Position numbers and translations under genes: made by a program. DNA of 64,000 bases from Nostoc sp. CHAB 5824. GTDB lineage: Bacteria > Cyanobacteriota > Cyanobacteriia > Cyanobacteriales > Nostocaceae. The DNA lies in assembly GCF_020829665.1 (NCBI RefSeq), contig NZ_JAIVFT010000005.1:158807-222806 (forward strand), in the 5' to 3' direction. Below, piece after piece: positions 1 to 9,740 of this stretch. Numbering within the stretch: the stretch's first letter is position 1; each line of letters opens with the position of its first letter. The notes below the pieces were generated by a model. The model was not told where the DNA came from. It did no database searches and saw only the letters and a program-made list of their open reading frames with translations.

Positions 1-4
1 GTGG

Positions 5-157
5 CTAGTTTGGTTGGTTCTTGTAATTGGTAATTATGAAACGCCATTGTTCAATTACTTCTTCACTCACCCAAAAAGTCAGACTGCCTTGCTGCTTGAG
101 CGCCGCATCGTAAGAGTGCCAGTTACGAACTCGCTTTATTGGCTTTGGCTTTCGTGT
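5..157 (-). pseudogene. IS5-type transposase N-terminal remnant
   Basis: On the minus strand a 50-codon open stretch without its own start reads KRVRNWHSYDAALKQQGSLT followed by FWVSEEVIEQW. This is the N-terminal signature I know from cyanobacterial IS5/IS1031-type DDE transposases (R-V-x-N-W-x-x-Y-x-x-x-L, then GSLTFW). After EQW the frame runs into unrelated AT-rich sequence and stops, so the catalytic DDE part is missing. An in-frame stop lies just upstream. It is a broken IS relic at the left edge. The family call rests on the motif only. Confidence 0.6.
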
Positions 158-431
158 TCATAAGTCAAAGGGGGAGTGGATTATTAATATCCTCCCACCA
201 TATTTTGACAAAAGCTCAACTATCCTTCTCTCTGTCTTGGCAATGCTTCAAAGTCGGTTTAAGAATGTTTCCTTTTTGTCCGCTTATTCATCCCACCACT
301 GAATAGAATACCATTGAGTGGGGGCACTCTGAGCGATTTAGGTAGAAGTAACAAGAAATAAGTAAAATTTACTATTTTTCCCTATACGTGCAACAACGGC
401 ATTTTAAGGCAGATATTTAATTTGCTACTTT
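158..431. other. Intergenic stretch without recognised gene
   Basis: This stretch lies between the transposase relic and the 3' end of the coiled-coil membrane protein gene. I see no open frame with family features, no RNA gene and no clear terminator. It may include further decayed IS sequence, but nothing in it allows that to be shown. Confidence 0.4.
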
Positions 432-1235
432 TTAAGAGTTCTCTAATTCAATATTTATTTTTGCTGAAGTCTCTCTAATGTCTCGATGCCATCGTCCATC
501 TTCACCTAATCCAGGAATTTCATTGATTCCTAAGGTTTTTCTCAAAGCTAAATACGATTTTCCTTCTTCTGTAATTTGAAAATAGTTTTTTAAATCTCCT
601 GCTCCCTCTTGTTGAACTTTTTCAATTCCTTTGCCCACAAAATTATTAATAAATCCCATTGCTCGAAGATGCTTTAGTTCCCTTGCTAAATCATCGTCAA
701 ATTTAAAGTTAAATTCTTTTTGGGAATTAAGCTTAATCAGATGCTTAAGTTCATTGCCATCAATCAGATATCTAACTAAAAATTGCAATGTTGCTGATTG
801 TTGCTCCTGAAGCAAGTCAATTCGCTTCTGTTGTATATTGAGTTCGGCGATTTGCTCATCTTGCAACTTATTGATATCATCCCTAACTTCTTGCTTGAGT
901 CTCCTTAGCGCAATTCCCGTACCTGAAATTGAGATATCATCTATGCTATCTAGCAAACCTGAGTTAAACAGCAAAATTAAACTAAATATAATAACTTCCG
1001 TATTTCCAATTCTACGGTTTTCTTGAGGAGCTGGGTTAGGAGTAAGTACAATAAAGAGTAAATACAATAATCCTGTAATAGACGTTATCTTTAGAAACCA
1101 CCAATTCATATTTCGCTTAGGCTTTTCTTTGGGTAAGCTAGCGTTGGAGCCTGGTGGTGACAACAGCTGTTCTGAACTACGCTCAGATTGGTTAAAAGCT
1201 AGTTTTTTGAGCGTTTCTAGCTCTTTATTAGCCAT
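432..1235 (-). CDS. Membrane-anchored coiled-coil protein with C-terminal helical (winged-helix-like) domain
   Basis: A 267-residue protein of no family I recognise. After a polar N-terminus of about 40 residues come two hydrophobic segments, about residues 44-63 (WWFLKITSITGLLYLLFIVL) and 75-95, which make a hairpin in the membrane. A charged, Gln/Glu/Lys-rich stretch at about 110-150 looks like a coiled coil. The last 90 residues (LARELKHLRAMGFI, then YFQITEEGKSYLALRKTLG) resemble a winged-helix cytoplasmic domain, in which the phrase ITEEGKSYL is typical of wing regions. It stands alone: the flanking sequence holds only gene relics. A membrane-tethered signalling or regulatory role is conceivable, but that is inference from architecture. 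Confidence 0.7.
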   Translation of the reverse strand: MANKELETLKKLAFNQSERSSEQLLSPPGSNASLPKEKPKRNMNWWFLKITSITGLLYLLFIVLTPNPAPQENRRIGNTEVIIFSLILLFNSGLLDSIDDISISGTGIALRRLKQEVRDDINKLQDEQIAELNIQQKRIDLLQEQQSATLQFLVRYLIDGNELKHLIKLNSQKEFNFKFDDDLARELKHLRAMGFINNFVGKGIEKVQQEGAGDLKNYFQITEEGKSYLALRKTLGINEIPGLGEDGRWHRDIRETSAKINIELENS

Positions 1236-1542
1236 TTGGGTTCGCTGGTGAAATAGGGGACAGAAGATACGATAGGTTTTTATTTAATTACACTAGAGGA
1301 TACGCTGCATTCTTGGTGATGTGCTTCATTCTACAGACAGATGGTATTGTACCGAAATTAGTAATTTAATTTGGGTAAAAAGGTTTTAAGGGCTAATGCT
1401 TTAAGTAAAAATCAAAAATAGTATTTCCGAAAATACCTAAGTCTGTCTAAGTGTGAACTGCTCTACAAGTTTAATCGCTTTTGTGAAAGCGATCGCTAGT
1501 CAACATCTAAATCTTAAGCCAGAATCGCTATCGGTTCCCAAA

Positions 1543-1614
1543 ATGACGAACGCAGACACGATGCGACTCAGCCAAGAACACTTGCAAATTATCCGCACCC
1601 ATGCTGAAAGTTGA
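1543..1614 (+). pseudogene. Possible 5' remnant of an M67 (JAB/MPN) metallopeptidase gene
   Basis: A 23-codon open frame begins with ATG and reads MRLSQEHLQIIRTHAES from its seventh codon. This resembles the first residues of cyanobacterial M67-family (JAB1/MPN) peptidases, which normally continue into a Tyr-Pro-x-Glu-x-Cys-Cys-Gly motif. Here a TGA stop follows directly and no continuation of the domain is visible in any frame. The surrounding 1236-1735 gap holds nothing else I recognise. The stretch is short, so the call is tentative. Confidence 0.35.
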
Positions 1615-1735
1615 GGAACAAAACTCAAGATATACTTTTTCTTAACAGTAATTGTATTAAACCATCTAATGCGAAGTGCTAAAAATAGCACCTCGCAAAC
1701 CGTACAGCTTGATGATAAAAAAGTGCTAATTCCGA

Positions 1736-4255
1736 TTAAACAACCACAAAATTGTTTTCGGTTAGTGTCAATCCACCAGATATTTGTGCAAATTGTACCT
1801 GAGTAAATCCAGACGCACTGCCATCTTGGTCAAAGAACAATCCACCTGTAGCGCTGTTGTAGATAAATCGCTGAGTGTTAGTGGTTGCAGATGTTCCGAT
1901 GGTAAACTGACTTGCTTGAAGTGAAGGTGTTGACAACCCGCCACCAAAGCCAGCAGCCGATACCTGAATCAATTCATTAGTCGCGTTTAAGTAATCAAGA
2001 CGATCAATGCCTTCATTGAAATTATTGAAAGCAAAGATAGCAGTACCAGATGCTGGCTCGAGTGGATAATAAACGCTGAGACTATCATTACCTTCGCCAC
2101 CGTAAAGGGTGCTATTACCTAAATAGCCAGCAATCAAACTATCATCACCCTTACCCCCATCTATCGTATCATTGCCACCAAAGCCCCCAGAGAGCGTATC
2201 GTTGCCATTGTTCCCCACAATCAAGTCATTTTGTTGTGTACCTGAGATATCTAATCGTTCGATATTCTTGTAACTAACTCCATTCGTGCCCGCCGTAATT
2301 GAGCTAATGTTAGTAGTAGGATTGAATGTAGTTGTGATTCCTCTAGCAGTAGGATCGCTGTAATAGACGGACAACACATCGTTACCCTTACCCCCATCTA
2401 TCGTATCATTGCCACCATAGCCTACAGAGAACGTATCGTTGCCATTGTTCCCCACAATCAAGTCATTATAGTCAGTACCACTGATATTTAATTGTTCGAT
2501 ATTCTTGTAACTAATTCGATTCGTGCCCGCCGTAACTGAGCCACTGTTAGTAGTGGCATTGAATGTAGTTGTGATTCCTCCAGTAGCATAACTGTAATTG
2601 TAATTGTCGGACAAGTAATCGACCGACAACAAATCGTCACCCTTACCCCCATCTATCGTATCATTGCCACTATAGCCCCCAGAGAGCGTATCGTTGCCAT
2701 TGCTCCCCACAATCAAGTCATTATAGTTTGTACCACTGATATTTAATCGTTCGATATTCTTGTAACTAACTCGATACATGTCCGCCGTAATTGAGCCACT
2801 GTTAGTAGTCGCATTGAAAGTTGAGGTGATTCTTTTGGGATCATAGGTGTAATAAGCGGACAACAAATCATCACCAATACCTCCATCTACTGTTTGAGTC
2901 ACTAAAGAAGAGAGGGCTGGATATTGGGTGCTTACATAGTCGGAAGCATAGGGGGTTCTTACATAGAAAGAGTCATTGCCATCGCCACCATTGAGTAGGT
3001 TATTGCCGAATGAAGTCTCAGCATTTAAGGTATCGTTACCAGTACCACCGTTGAGAGTGTTATTGCCTGTTGAAAAACTAGCATCTAAGCGATCATCACC
3101 AGCGTCACCGTTGAGGGTGTTACTGCCAGAGGCATAAAGTATTCCAACATTCCTCTCAATACTGTAGTAGCCAGAAACGGAGAGAGAATCATTGCCAGTG
3201 CCACCAGAGAGCAGATTATTGCCTGTTGAAAAATAAGCAATCAAAATATCCTCACCAGCGTCACCGTTGAGGGTATTATTGCCTGTTGAATAACTAGCAT
3301 CTAAGCGATCATCACCAGTGCCACCGTTGAGAGTATTACTGCCAGAAATCGGATTGCGAAAAGAAATTAAGCCTGAGGGGTCTTTGGTGTAGTCACCATA
3401 GGCAAAGAGATAATCATTTCCATTGCCACCACACAGTAGATTATTGCTTTGTGAATAGTTAACATTCAAATTATCATTCCCAGCACCGTCAACGAGGGAG
3501 TCATTCCCCACACCACCAATGAGCGTGTCATTCCCTAAACCACCAATGAGCGTGTCTTTGCCCACACCACCTCTCAAAAGGTCATTGCCACTCAAGCCAT
3601 CGATTTTGTCATTACCGCCCTGACCATTAACCACATCATCTGAATCATCTAAACCCGTAATGTTGTTGGATAGGTCATTAAGGAAGGTGACTGTATTCTT
3701 GATGCCCAGGCTAGTATCTGTGGAGTTGGCATCTAGGACATTAAAGCTGTCAGTAATGCTAGTTTGCCCGCTAAACAAAATATTGCCGATAGCTGGTTTT
3801 GCTCCAGAAGCTTTCAGGTTCTGCAAGTTTTCTAATTTGAAGTTTTGCAGGATGACTTTGGCACGACGCGCATCTTCATCTTCAAAGGTTTTAAAATTTT
3901 CAAAGGCTTCAAAGGCAAAGGTGATTTCCAGATTGCTGCCGTTCTGGGTGAGCAGCAAATTTCGGGCAGTGAACAAGTCATTGTCCTCGAATTTTAATGT
4001 GTCCACTTTTGTAATGACTGCTGCTGCCGGGTTTATTCCTTTACCGACGCCAGCGAAATCAGTGATAGTATCAGTGCCGCCCTGGTATTGGTAACTTTGG
4101 TTGTAAACAAACTGATCCTTGCCACCGCCACCGGTCAGGGTGTCGTCGCCCTGGTCACCTGTAATGGTATCGTTGCCTGCAAGACCGTTAATCGTATCAG
4201 CTAACTCGCTGCCCACTAGCGTATCATTACCCTTGGTTCCAATGATATTTGCCAT
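1736..4255 (-). CDS. RTX-type calcium-binding repeat protein (hemolysin-type)
   Basis: An 839-residue acidic, Gly/Asn/Asp-rich protein. Nonapeptide repeats of the GGxGxDxLx type occur from the N-terminus (NDTITGDQGDDTLTGG) and in blocks to about residue 770. They form the calcium-filled beta-roll of RTX proteins. There is no Sec signal peptide. The C-terminal 100 residues end with a hydrophobic tail (LTLTENNFVVV), as in substrates of type I secretion, where the signal is C-terminal and uncleaved. No ABC exporter, membrane-fusion or TolC gene is nearby. No enzymatic domain is visible, so a structural, surface or extracellular role is more likely than a toxin. Start ATG 4255. Confidence 0.9.
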   Translation of the reverse strand: MANIIGTKGNDTLVGSELADTINGLAGNDTITGDQGDDTLTGGGGKDQFVYNQSYQYQGGTDTITDFAGVGKGINPAAAVITKVDTLKFEDNDLFTARNLLLTQNGSNLEITFAFEAFENFKTFEDEDARRAKVILQNFKLENLQNLKASGAKPAIGNILFSGQTSITDSFNVLDANSTDTSLGIKNTVTFLNDLSNNITGLDDSDDVVNGQGGNDKIDGLSGNDLLRGGVGKDTLIGGLGNDTLIGGVGNDSLVDGAGNDNLNVNYSQSNNLLCGGNGNDYLFAYGDYTKDPSGLISFRNPISGSNTLNGGTGDDRLDASYSTGNNTLNGDAGEDILIAYFSTGNNLLSGGTGNDSLSVSGYYSIERNVGILYASGSNTLNGDAGDDRLDASFSTGNNTLNGGTGNDTLNAETSFGNNLLNGGDGNDSFYVRTPYASDYVSTQYPALSSLVTQTVDGGIGDDLLSAYYTYDPKRITSTFNATTNSGSITADMYRVSYKNIERLNISGTNYNDLIVGSNGNDTLSGGYSGNDTIDGGKGDDLLSVDYLSDNYNYSYATGGITTTFNATTNSGSVTAGTNRISYKNIEQLNISGTDYNDLIVGNNGNDTFSVGYGGNDTIDGGKGNDVLSVYYSDPTARGITTTFNPTTNISSITAGTNGVSYKNIERLDISGTQQNDLIVGNNGNDTLSGGFGGNDTIDGGKGDDSLIAGYLGNSTLYGGEGNDSLSVYYPLEPASGTAIFAFNNFNEGIDRLDYLNATNELIQVSAAGFGGGLSTPSLQASQFTIGTSATTNTQRFIYNSATGGLFFDQDGSASGFTQVQFAQISGGLTLTENNFVVV
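2110..2850. repeat. Three long internal repeats within the RTX gene
   Basis: The block marked on the + strand by CCCCCATCTATCGTATCATT recurs near 2151, 2392 and 2645, so units are about 241-253 bp. Each unit encodes about 80 residues: a T(T/S)TFNATTNSGS lead, a SYKNIERLNISGT helix or strand, then two RTX nonapeptides. The copies are very similar in DNA, which suggests recent duplication and makes the locus prone to length variation. Confidence 0.75.
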
Positions 4256-5129
4256 AAATTTTACCTACCTAAATCAATTTTTTCAGTAACTTCAGTTATC
4301 AACCTTGAGTTTAGTGCTGTTTTAGGGCACAAAAATTCGCCAAAACTTGACGTTTTCGGCATACTTTATACCTCAAAAGTGAGGAACAGTAATATTAATC
4401 TAAGATTTACCTTATGAAAAGGCTTTTCAATCGCACTTATCTAACTATCAAAGGACAACAACAGTTTTAAGCGCTATACAAATTCATGAGCGTGTGCATT
4501 TAGTCAAACACATAGTTTCAGGCTTTTTTCACTCATCTTTAATCAACCATGAAAGCTGAAAAAGGCTGGAAACATCAAAATTGAATGTCTAAAATTCACA
4601 CTTCATAGTTTGTTTTTTTGTCAATGCGTAAGTCCTACTACTGTGAAAATAGAGAAGAGTTCACTCTTGATAGGCAAAAATATTTTTATACCCTCGTTGT
4701 GGGCCATTGCCCGTGAGTGTCTAGCCTGAAAATAGAGAACATCGAAAGAACTTTGTACTAACTATATACTACCTACATACTACCGAATTTATTTAAATGT
4801 CTTTACTTAAAAATACATCTTTGCATATTCTTCACATTATTCACCGTTCAATGTAAGTATAAGTACTTGTGTTTATGTATTGCTGAACGGTTACGCTTTT
4901 TTAGGCGATCGCTAACCCAAAATCAACAATAGCCAAAGTCTTTCAATTACGAACAACAAACCCTGTAGAAACTAAACCTTTAAGGATTGTCCAGCTTAAC
5001 CAGACACACAGATTAGAGTAATATAGCAACGATGGTATCATTGCATCAAAATGATACCGTAATTTTGTCTAGATAAAGAATTCTATCGCCCTGCCAACGG
5101 TAGATTATTTCTGAAAGGAGTTTGCTGCA
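4256..5129. other. Long intergenic region
   Basis: The region separates the leftward RTX gene from the rightward phosphatase gene, so promoters for both must lie here. It is AT-rich. It contains two copies of TGAAAATAGAGAA (near 4640 and 4728), an ATACTACCTACATACTACC stretch, one HIP1 core and, near the right end, the inverted repeat listed separately. I find no gene or RNA feature. Confidence 0.5.
5034..5058. promoter_or_regulatory. Inverted repeat upstream of the phosphatase gene (candidate operator)
   Basis: A perfect 8-bp inverted repeat, GGTATCAT and ATGATACC, with a 9-base spacer. It sits 71 bp before the start of the inositol-monophosphatase-family gene. No U-tract follows, so it is more likely a protein-binding site than a terminator. 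The binding factor is unknown. Confidence 0.35.
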
Positions 5130-5999
5130 ATGTCCACAACACCTACTACTCGACTGATTTTAGAGACTTTACTCCCCCATCTGAAAGTAGCAGCAGCCTA
5201 TGCCCGTTTTCTTCAACCAAAAATTGCTGCACTTCCCGCCAAAGAACAAGGAAACAACTTTTTTAGTGCCGCACTTACTGATGCAGATGTCGCTATTCAA
5301 AATTTGGTAGAAGTAGTACTACTGGGCACTTTCCCAGAGATTCGCTTTTTTGGGGAAGAGTATGAAAGTTCTAACAATACTAAGTATTTTAGCTCTACCA
5401 AACTCGGTTCAGAAGGTGATTATTTAGTCACGCTCGACCCGATTGATGGCACGAAGTTTTACATGGATGGACATTCTAATTACCAAATTATTCTCAGTAT
5501 TCTAAATTCGGATGACTTTGAAGCAGTACTCGCTATTTCTCCTGCCCAAAATCTTTATTTTTACGCCCTTCGAGGCGAAGGCGCTTTTAAAGGAACCCTG
5601 GATATGAGCTTAGAAGCCTGTGCCCCATTACATATAACATCGGCCAAACCTTCTATTTTGTTGGGATGGGGAATGAATTCGATCGCACATTTACTAAAAG
5701 ATCGATATCAAATAATCGATATAGCAACAGATTACTCTAGTGATATTCAAATTCCCAATCTCAATGGTATTCTCAGTGGCGACTTGATTGGAGCAGTCAT
5801 CAAATCGGGCAAATTTATTGATAGTGCTGCACTCGCTTTTATTGCGAAAGAGGCTGGCTGGATTGTAACTACCCTGGACGGTTCGACTTTACCGCCACTG
5901 CATGCTTGTCAAAACTATAGCCTGCCTGGATTGATAGTAGCTGCGTCAAAATCTGTTCATCAAGACCTACTGAAAGCGATGCAAAACCTACCTGTTTGA
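5130..5999 (+). CDS. Inositol monophosphatase family protein
   Basis: A 289-residue member of the Mg-dependent, Li-sensitive phosphatase superfamily (inositol monophosphatase, CysQ/PAP phosphatase, FBPase). The metal-site motifs are visible: FFGEEY (the E-E pair) near residue 72 and the hallmark DPIDGTKFY near 101. The third motif, normally W-D-x-A-A, appears as IDSAALAFIAKEAGW near 230-245, with Asp kept and Trp replaced. It removes a phosphate from a small soluble substrate in the cytoplasm. Which one (inositol phosphate, 3'-phosphoadenosine phosphate or another) cannot be read from the sequence. A GAAAGGAG ribosome-binding site precedes ATG 5130. Confidence 0.85.
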   Translation: MSTTPTTRLILETLLPHLKVAAAYARFLQPKIAALPAKEQGNNFFSAALTDADVAIQNLVEVVLLGTFPEIRFFGEEYESSNNTKYFSSTKLGSEGDYLVTLDPIDGTKFYMDGHSNYQIILSILNSDDFEAVLAISPAQNLYFYALRGEGAFKGTLDMSLEACAPLHITSAKPSILLGWGMNSIAHLLKDRYQIIDIATDYSSDIQIPNLNGILSGDLIGAVIKSGKFIDSAALAFIAKEAGWIVTTLDGSTLPPLHACQNYSLPGLIVAASKSVHQDLLKAMQNLPV

Positions 6000-6043
6000 G
6001 GGGAAATAATTAGTTAATTATTTGCTAACTATTCCTAAACAAA

Positions 6044-7021
6044 ATGAAAATTTGTATTGTTGGCGCGGGTGCGATTGGTGGATATTTAGGGGCGAAACTG
6101 GCACTTGCAGGTGAAGCAGTGACGCTAATTGCTCGTGGTTCTCATTTGGAGGCAATTCAAAAAAATGGGCTGAAGTTGCTTATGGCAGATGGTTCTAGCC
6201 AAATTGCTACTCCAGTGGCAACTAGTGATATCCAGTCAGCGGGGACGCAAGATGTAGTAATCTTAACTGTCAAGGCTCACAGTGTACGTGCGATCGCACC
6301 TTTTCTCCCTGCACTTTACAATCCTCATACGATGGTGGTAACAGCCCAAAATGGCGTTCCTTGGTGGTACTTTCGCAAGTATGGCGGTGAGTATGAAGGT
6401 ACGCGGATTCAATCTGTTGACCCAGATGGGATTATTGAAGCTAGTATCGGTGCTGAACGCGCTATCGGTTGTGTGGTTTACCCAGCAACTGAGATAATTG
6501 AACCAGGAGTGATTAAGCATATTGAAGGCGATCGCTTTACTCTCGGTGAAATAGACGGCACTAAAACAGAACGCATTCAATTATTGGCACAGACTTTAAA
6601 ACAAGCAGGATTTAAAACACCAATCCGCAATCAAATTCGCACGGAAATTTGGATCAAGTTGTGGGGAAATGTGGCGTTTAATCCGATTAGTGCCCTGACT
6701 GGTGCTACTCTAGAAGGTATTTGTCGCTATCCCCTCACCCGTGAACTAGCGCGGCAAATGATGACAGAAACTCAAGCGATCGCAGAAAAATTGGGTATTA
6801 AATTTGGCATCACTTTAGAACAGCGAATTAATGGCGCAGAAAATGTCGGTGCCCATAAAACCTCAATGCTACAAGATATTGAAGCCGGACGCCCCACCGA
6901 GATAGATGCTATTGTTGGTGCAGTTGCAGAATTGGGAAAACTTACTCAAATTCCCACACCTCATATTGATGCTATTTATGCCAGCGTCAAGTTGTTGGAG
7001 GCGACCAAAATAAGAATTTGA
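6044..7021 (+). CDS. 2-dehydropantoate 2-reductase family (PanE/ApbA)
   Basis: A 325-residue NADPH-dependent reductase family enzyme. The Rossmann fingerprint is at the N-terminus (CIVGAGAIGGYLGAKLA, residues 4-20). The family segments LTVKAH (about 75), AQNGVPWW (about 101) and KLWGNVAFNPISALTGA (about 203-219, with the catalytic Lys region) are all present. The length fits the family (about 300). The canonical member reduces ketopantoate to pantoate in pantothenate/CoA synthesis. Paralogues acting on other 2-keto acids are common, so the substrate is not certain. It lies 44 bp after the phosphatase gene in the same direction and may be cotranscribed with it. Confidence 0.85.
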   Translation: MKICIVGAGAIGGYLGAKLALAGEAVTLIARGSHLEAIQKNGLKLLMADGSSQIATPVATSDIQSAGTQDVVILTVKAHSVRAIAPFLPALYNPHTMVVTAQNGVPWWYFRKYGGEYEGTRIQSVDPDGIIEASIGAERAIGCVVYPATEIIEPGVIKHIEGDRFTLGEIDGTKTERIQLLAQTLKQAGFKTPIRNQIRTEIWIKLWGNVAFNPISALTGATLEGICRYPLTRELARQMMTETQAIAEKLGIKFGITLEQRINGAENVGAHKTSMLQDIEAGRPTEIDAIVGAVAELGKLTQIPTPHIDAIYASVKLLEATKIRI

Positions 7022-7041
7022 CAATCGTTATTAATTACAAC

Positions 7042-7130
7042 ATTTCATTAATTCATAACAAATTCTCCGCGTACCTCTGCGCTTACCTCTGCGTCCCTCT
7101 GCGTTTAAATTTCAACCCTCAATTCCCCAC
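7042..7130. repeat. Dispersed intergenic repeats (leader fragment plus CTCTGCG units)
   Basis: ATTTCATTAATTCATAACAA at the left matches the first half of the 46-bp leader found at 9695 and 52901. It is followed by repeated CCTCTGCG/CTCTGCG units, a tail unlike those of the other two copies. The block fills the gap between the reductase and transporter genes. Confidence 0.5.
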
Positions 7131-7180
7131 GATTCTACGCGTTTAAGGTGCAGAATTTCAATTATATAATTATCAAGTTC

Positions 7181-8668
7181 ATGAAGAAAAAGAAAATATG
7201 GCTATCAACTATATTAGTTGTAGCAGTAGTAATCAGTATGATCACAGGACATAGTAATTCTTTAAAAGCTGTCTCATCTTTAGGGAAAGACACGCTGACG
7301 ATGATTACTTCCCCAGATTATCCTCCTTATGAGTTTTATGATACTAAAGGAGGCGATCGCCAAATAGTTGGCTTTGATATAGATATTGCCAAAACCCTTG
7401 CTCAAAAACTAGGGTTTAAACTTCAAATAATGGAATCTGATTTTAATGGGTTAATTCCTGCACTCCAAGCAAATCGCGCTGACTTTGTAATGGCTGGGAT
7501 GACTCCGACTCCAGAACGCCAGAAAAATATTGACTTTTCAATTATTTATTACGAAGCCAAAGATACCATTGTCGCTCCTAAAGGTAGTAACCTAAAGCAG
7601 CCCCAAGACTTATTAGGAAAAAAAGTTGGGGTACAACTAGGAACGATACAAGAACAAAATGCTGAGAAAATTGCTAAAAAAGTTGCGGGTATTCAGCTAA
7701 AGCAACTCAACAGAGTGCCAGAAGTAGTTCAGGAAATCAAATCTGGGCGAATTGATGCAGCAATTGTTGAGGATACCGTCGCTAAAGGATTTGCCCAAGC
7801 TAACCCAGATTTAGAATTTAATACTATTCCCTCAGAGGAGCAAAGTGGATCAGCGATCGCTTTTCCCAAAGGTTCTTCTTTTGTAGAACCATTTAACAAA
7901 GTCCTTCAACAAATGAAGGACAATGGCACATTGGCTAAACTAGTAACCAAGTGGTTTTCACAGAATACTACCGCCAATTCTGCATCCTCAACTCCTGCCA
8001 AAGGCGGATTGAATCTCGACTTCACCAGAATTATTCCAGATATTCCCTTTATTCTTCGGGGAATCCCTTTAACTTTGTTGTTTACGCTATTATCCGTATC
8101 CTTGGGGTTAATCTGGGGAACAATACTGTCTCTATTAAAAATTATCGGAATCAAGCCGCTTACCTGGGTTGCTAACGCCTACACCTCTGTTTTTCGAGGC
8201 ACACCTTTGTTATTACAGTTAGCATTGGTTTACTACGCAACACCGCAGCTTACAGGCTATGACATTTCCGCATTGGAGGCAGGGGTGCTAACTTTTACCC
8301 TGAATTCTGGCGCTTATATGTCGGAAACCATCAGGGGTGGGATTCAAGCAGTGGATAAAGGGCAAAGTGAAGCAGCGATGTCTATGGGTGTTCCCTATTG
8401 GTTGATGATGTGGGATGTGATTTTGCCCCAAGCATTAAAGAACATTCTCCCAGCATTGGTAAATGAAACTATCGGATTGCTCAAAGATTCCGCGTTGGTG
8501 TCAACGATTGGGGTGGTGGAAATATTACGCAGCGCCCAAATTGTTGGTGCAAATAAGTATATTTATTTTGAACCATTGTTATTTGCAGGTTTAATTTACT
8601 ATGTTTTAGTAATGGGTATGACTTTGAGTGCATCCGCTTTAGAAAAGAGGTTACGGCAAAGTGAGTAA
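7181..8668 (+). CDS. Polar amino-acid ABC transporter, fused substrate-binding and permease protein
   Basis: The protein combines two subunits that are usually separate. After a lysine-rich start and one hydrophobic export/anchor segment comes a periplasmic-binding domain of the amino-acid type ([46 protein letters not shown]), about residues 35-260. A permease domain of the His/Glu/Gln/Arg/opine family follows (about 280-490; the EAA-like loop [23 protein letters not shown] is split here as motif only). It would bind a polar amino acid outside the membrane and pass it through its own channel. I start it at ATG 7181 (MKKKK), because the upstream codons look like leader. The stop overlaps the next gene by 8 bp, so the two are coupled. 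Confidence 0.88.
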   Translation: MKKKKIWLSTILVVAVVISMITGHSNSLKAVSSLGKDTLTMITSPDYPPYEFYDTKGGDRQIVGFDIDIAKTLAQKLGFKLQIMESDFNGLIPALQANRADFVMAGMTPTPERQKNIDFSIIYYEAKDTIVAPKGSNLKQPQDLLGKKVGVQLGTIQEQNAEKIAKKVAGIQLKQLNRVPEVVQEIKSGRIDAAIVEDTVAKGFAQANPDLEFNTIPSEEQSGSAIAFPKGSSFVEPFNKVLQQMKDNGTLAKLVTKWFSQNTTANSASSTPAKGGLNLDFTRIIPDIPFILRGIPLTLLFTLLSVSLGLIWGTILSLLKIIGIKPLTWVANAYTSVFRGTPLLLQLALVYYATPQLTGYDISALEAGVLTFTLNSGAYMSETIRGGIQAVDKGQSEAAMSMGVPYWLMMWDVILPQALKNILPALVNETIGLLKDSALVSTIGVVEILRSAQIVGANKYIYFEPLLFAGLIYYVLVMGMTLSASALEKRLRQSE

Positions 8669-9395
8669 TGTAGTAATTCGCACGGAATTCTTATGTAAAT
8701 CCTTTGGTAAACTCGACGTACTCAAAGATATTTCCACTGAGTTTTATCAGGGAGAAGTGGTTGCCATACTAGGCCCTTCTGGTTCAGGTAAGTCTACTTT
8801 TCTGCGATGCATAAACATGCTAGAACAACCCACCAGAGGCAGAATCTACTTTCACGAGCAAGAAATTACCAAGCCCAAAGCAAACATCGCTAAGGTGCGC
8901 CAGCGTTTGGTGATGGTATTTCAACATTTTAATTTGTTTCCCCACATGAATGTGCTGCAAAATGTCACCTACGCGCCCATAAAGGTGAAAGGAATTAACA
9001 AGCAAAAAGCACAAGAACATGGCTTAGAATTGCTTGCTAAGGTAGGTTTAGAGTCAAAAGTGTCTGTGTACCCATCCAAACTATCTGGGGGACAGAAACA
9101 GCGAGTAGCGATCGCTCGCGCATTAGCAATGGAACCAGAGATGATTTTGTTTGATGAACCTACCTCTGCACTAGATCCAGAAATGGTTAAGGATGTGCTG
9201 GAAGTGATGAAAGCTTTAGCATTATCTGGAATGACAATGGCGATCGTTACCCATGAAATGGGGTTTGCCAGAGAAGTTGCCAATCGGATTATGTTCCTCG
9301 ACCAGGGAAGTTTAGCAGAAGATACTACACCAGGCGAGTTTTTCCAAAATCCTAAGTGCGATCGCGCCAAGCAGTTCTTAGAAAAAATGCTTTAA
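8661..9395 (+). CDS. Polar amino-acid ABC transporter ATP-binding protein
   Basis: A 244-residue ATPase of the GlnQ/HisP type. Walker A is GPSGSGKST (about residue 37), the Q-loop is [10 protein letters not shown], the signature is [15 protein letters not shown] and Walker B is [15 protein letters not shown] switch His lies in VTHEMGFA. It powers the binding-permease fusion encoded immediately upstream, with which it overlaps by 8 bp (GTG start at 8661). The substrate class is inferred from the partner; specificity is unknown. Confidence 0.92.
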   Translation: MSNVVIRTEFLCKSFGKLDVLKDISTEFYQGEVVAILGPSGSGKSTFLRCINMLEQPTRGRIYFHEQEITKPKANIAKVRQRLVMVFQHFNLFPHMNVLQNVTYAPIKVKGINKQKAQEHGLELLAKVGLESKVSVYPSKLSGGQKQRVAIARALAMEPEMILFDEPTSALDPEMVKDVLEVMKALALSGMTMAIVTHEMGFAREVANRIMFLDQGSLAEDTTPGEFFQNPKCDRAKQFLEKML

Positions 9396-9694
9396 AACAT
9401 CAGGAATTTGCCACTTTTTTTGTATTCTTGAAACTTTTATAAAACAGGGCGATCGTTTGGCATGAATCAATGATTACACAGACAAATCTAATAGTTGTAC
9501 TCCTGGATAAGTCAAAGCAGCTTCTAGCCATTTATATCAAGTTTGGGTGAGTTTAGGTTTCTATCAGCCTAGTAAACACGCATTCACTGAATTTGCGATC
9601 GCAAAGCGTTGGTTGGAAAGATAAATCAGGATGGCGATCGCACAAACTACCAATTTATAACAAGAATTGTCTTGGATAGGGAGCTAAATACAGC
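9396..9694. other. Intergenic stretch with a coding-like relic
   Basis: Positions 9511-9627 read as a start-less open frame between stops (ASSHLYQVWVSLGFYQPS, then KHAFTEFAIAKRWLER), with protein-like composition and in-frame HIP1 codons. I cannot assign it. It may be the leftover of a decayed gene. A second HIP1-rich piece follows. No RNA gene is seen. Confidence 0.3.
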
Positions 9695-9740
9695 ATTTCA
9701 TTTATTCATAGCGAATTAAATTTGGCAATACCCTGCAATG
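9695..9740. repeat. 46-bp leader element, copy 1
   Basis: This block ends in AATTAAATTTGGCAATACCC plus TGCAATG. It matches 52901-52946 at 43 of 46 positions. In both places it is followed directly by short tandem units built on CAATG/AATGC, so leader and tandem repeats look like one composite mobile or amplifying element. A half copy is present at 7042. Confidence 0.7.

Noticed and set aside
1500..1691. 63-codon minus-strand frame in the 1.2-1.7 kb gap
   Set aside because: No family features and no ribosome-binding site. The opposite strand holds the better-supported M67 relic.
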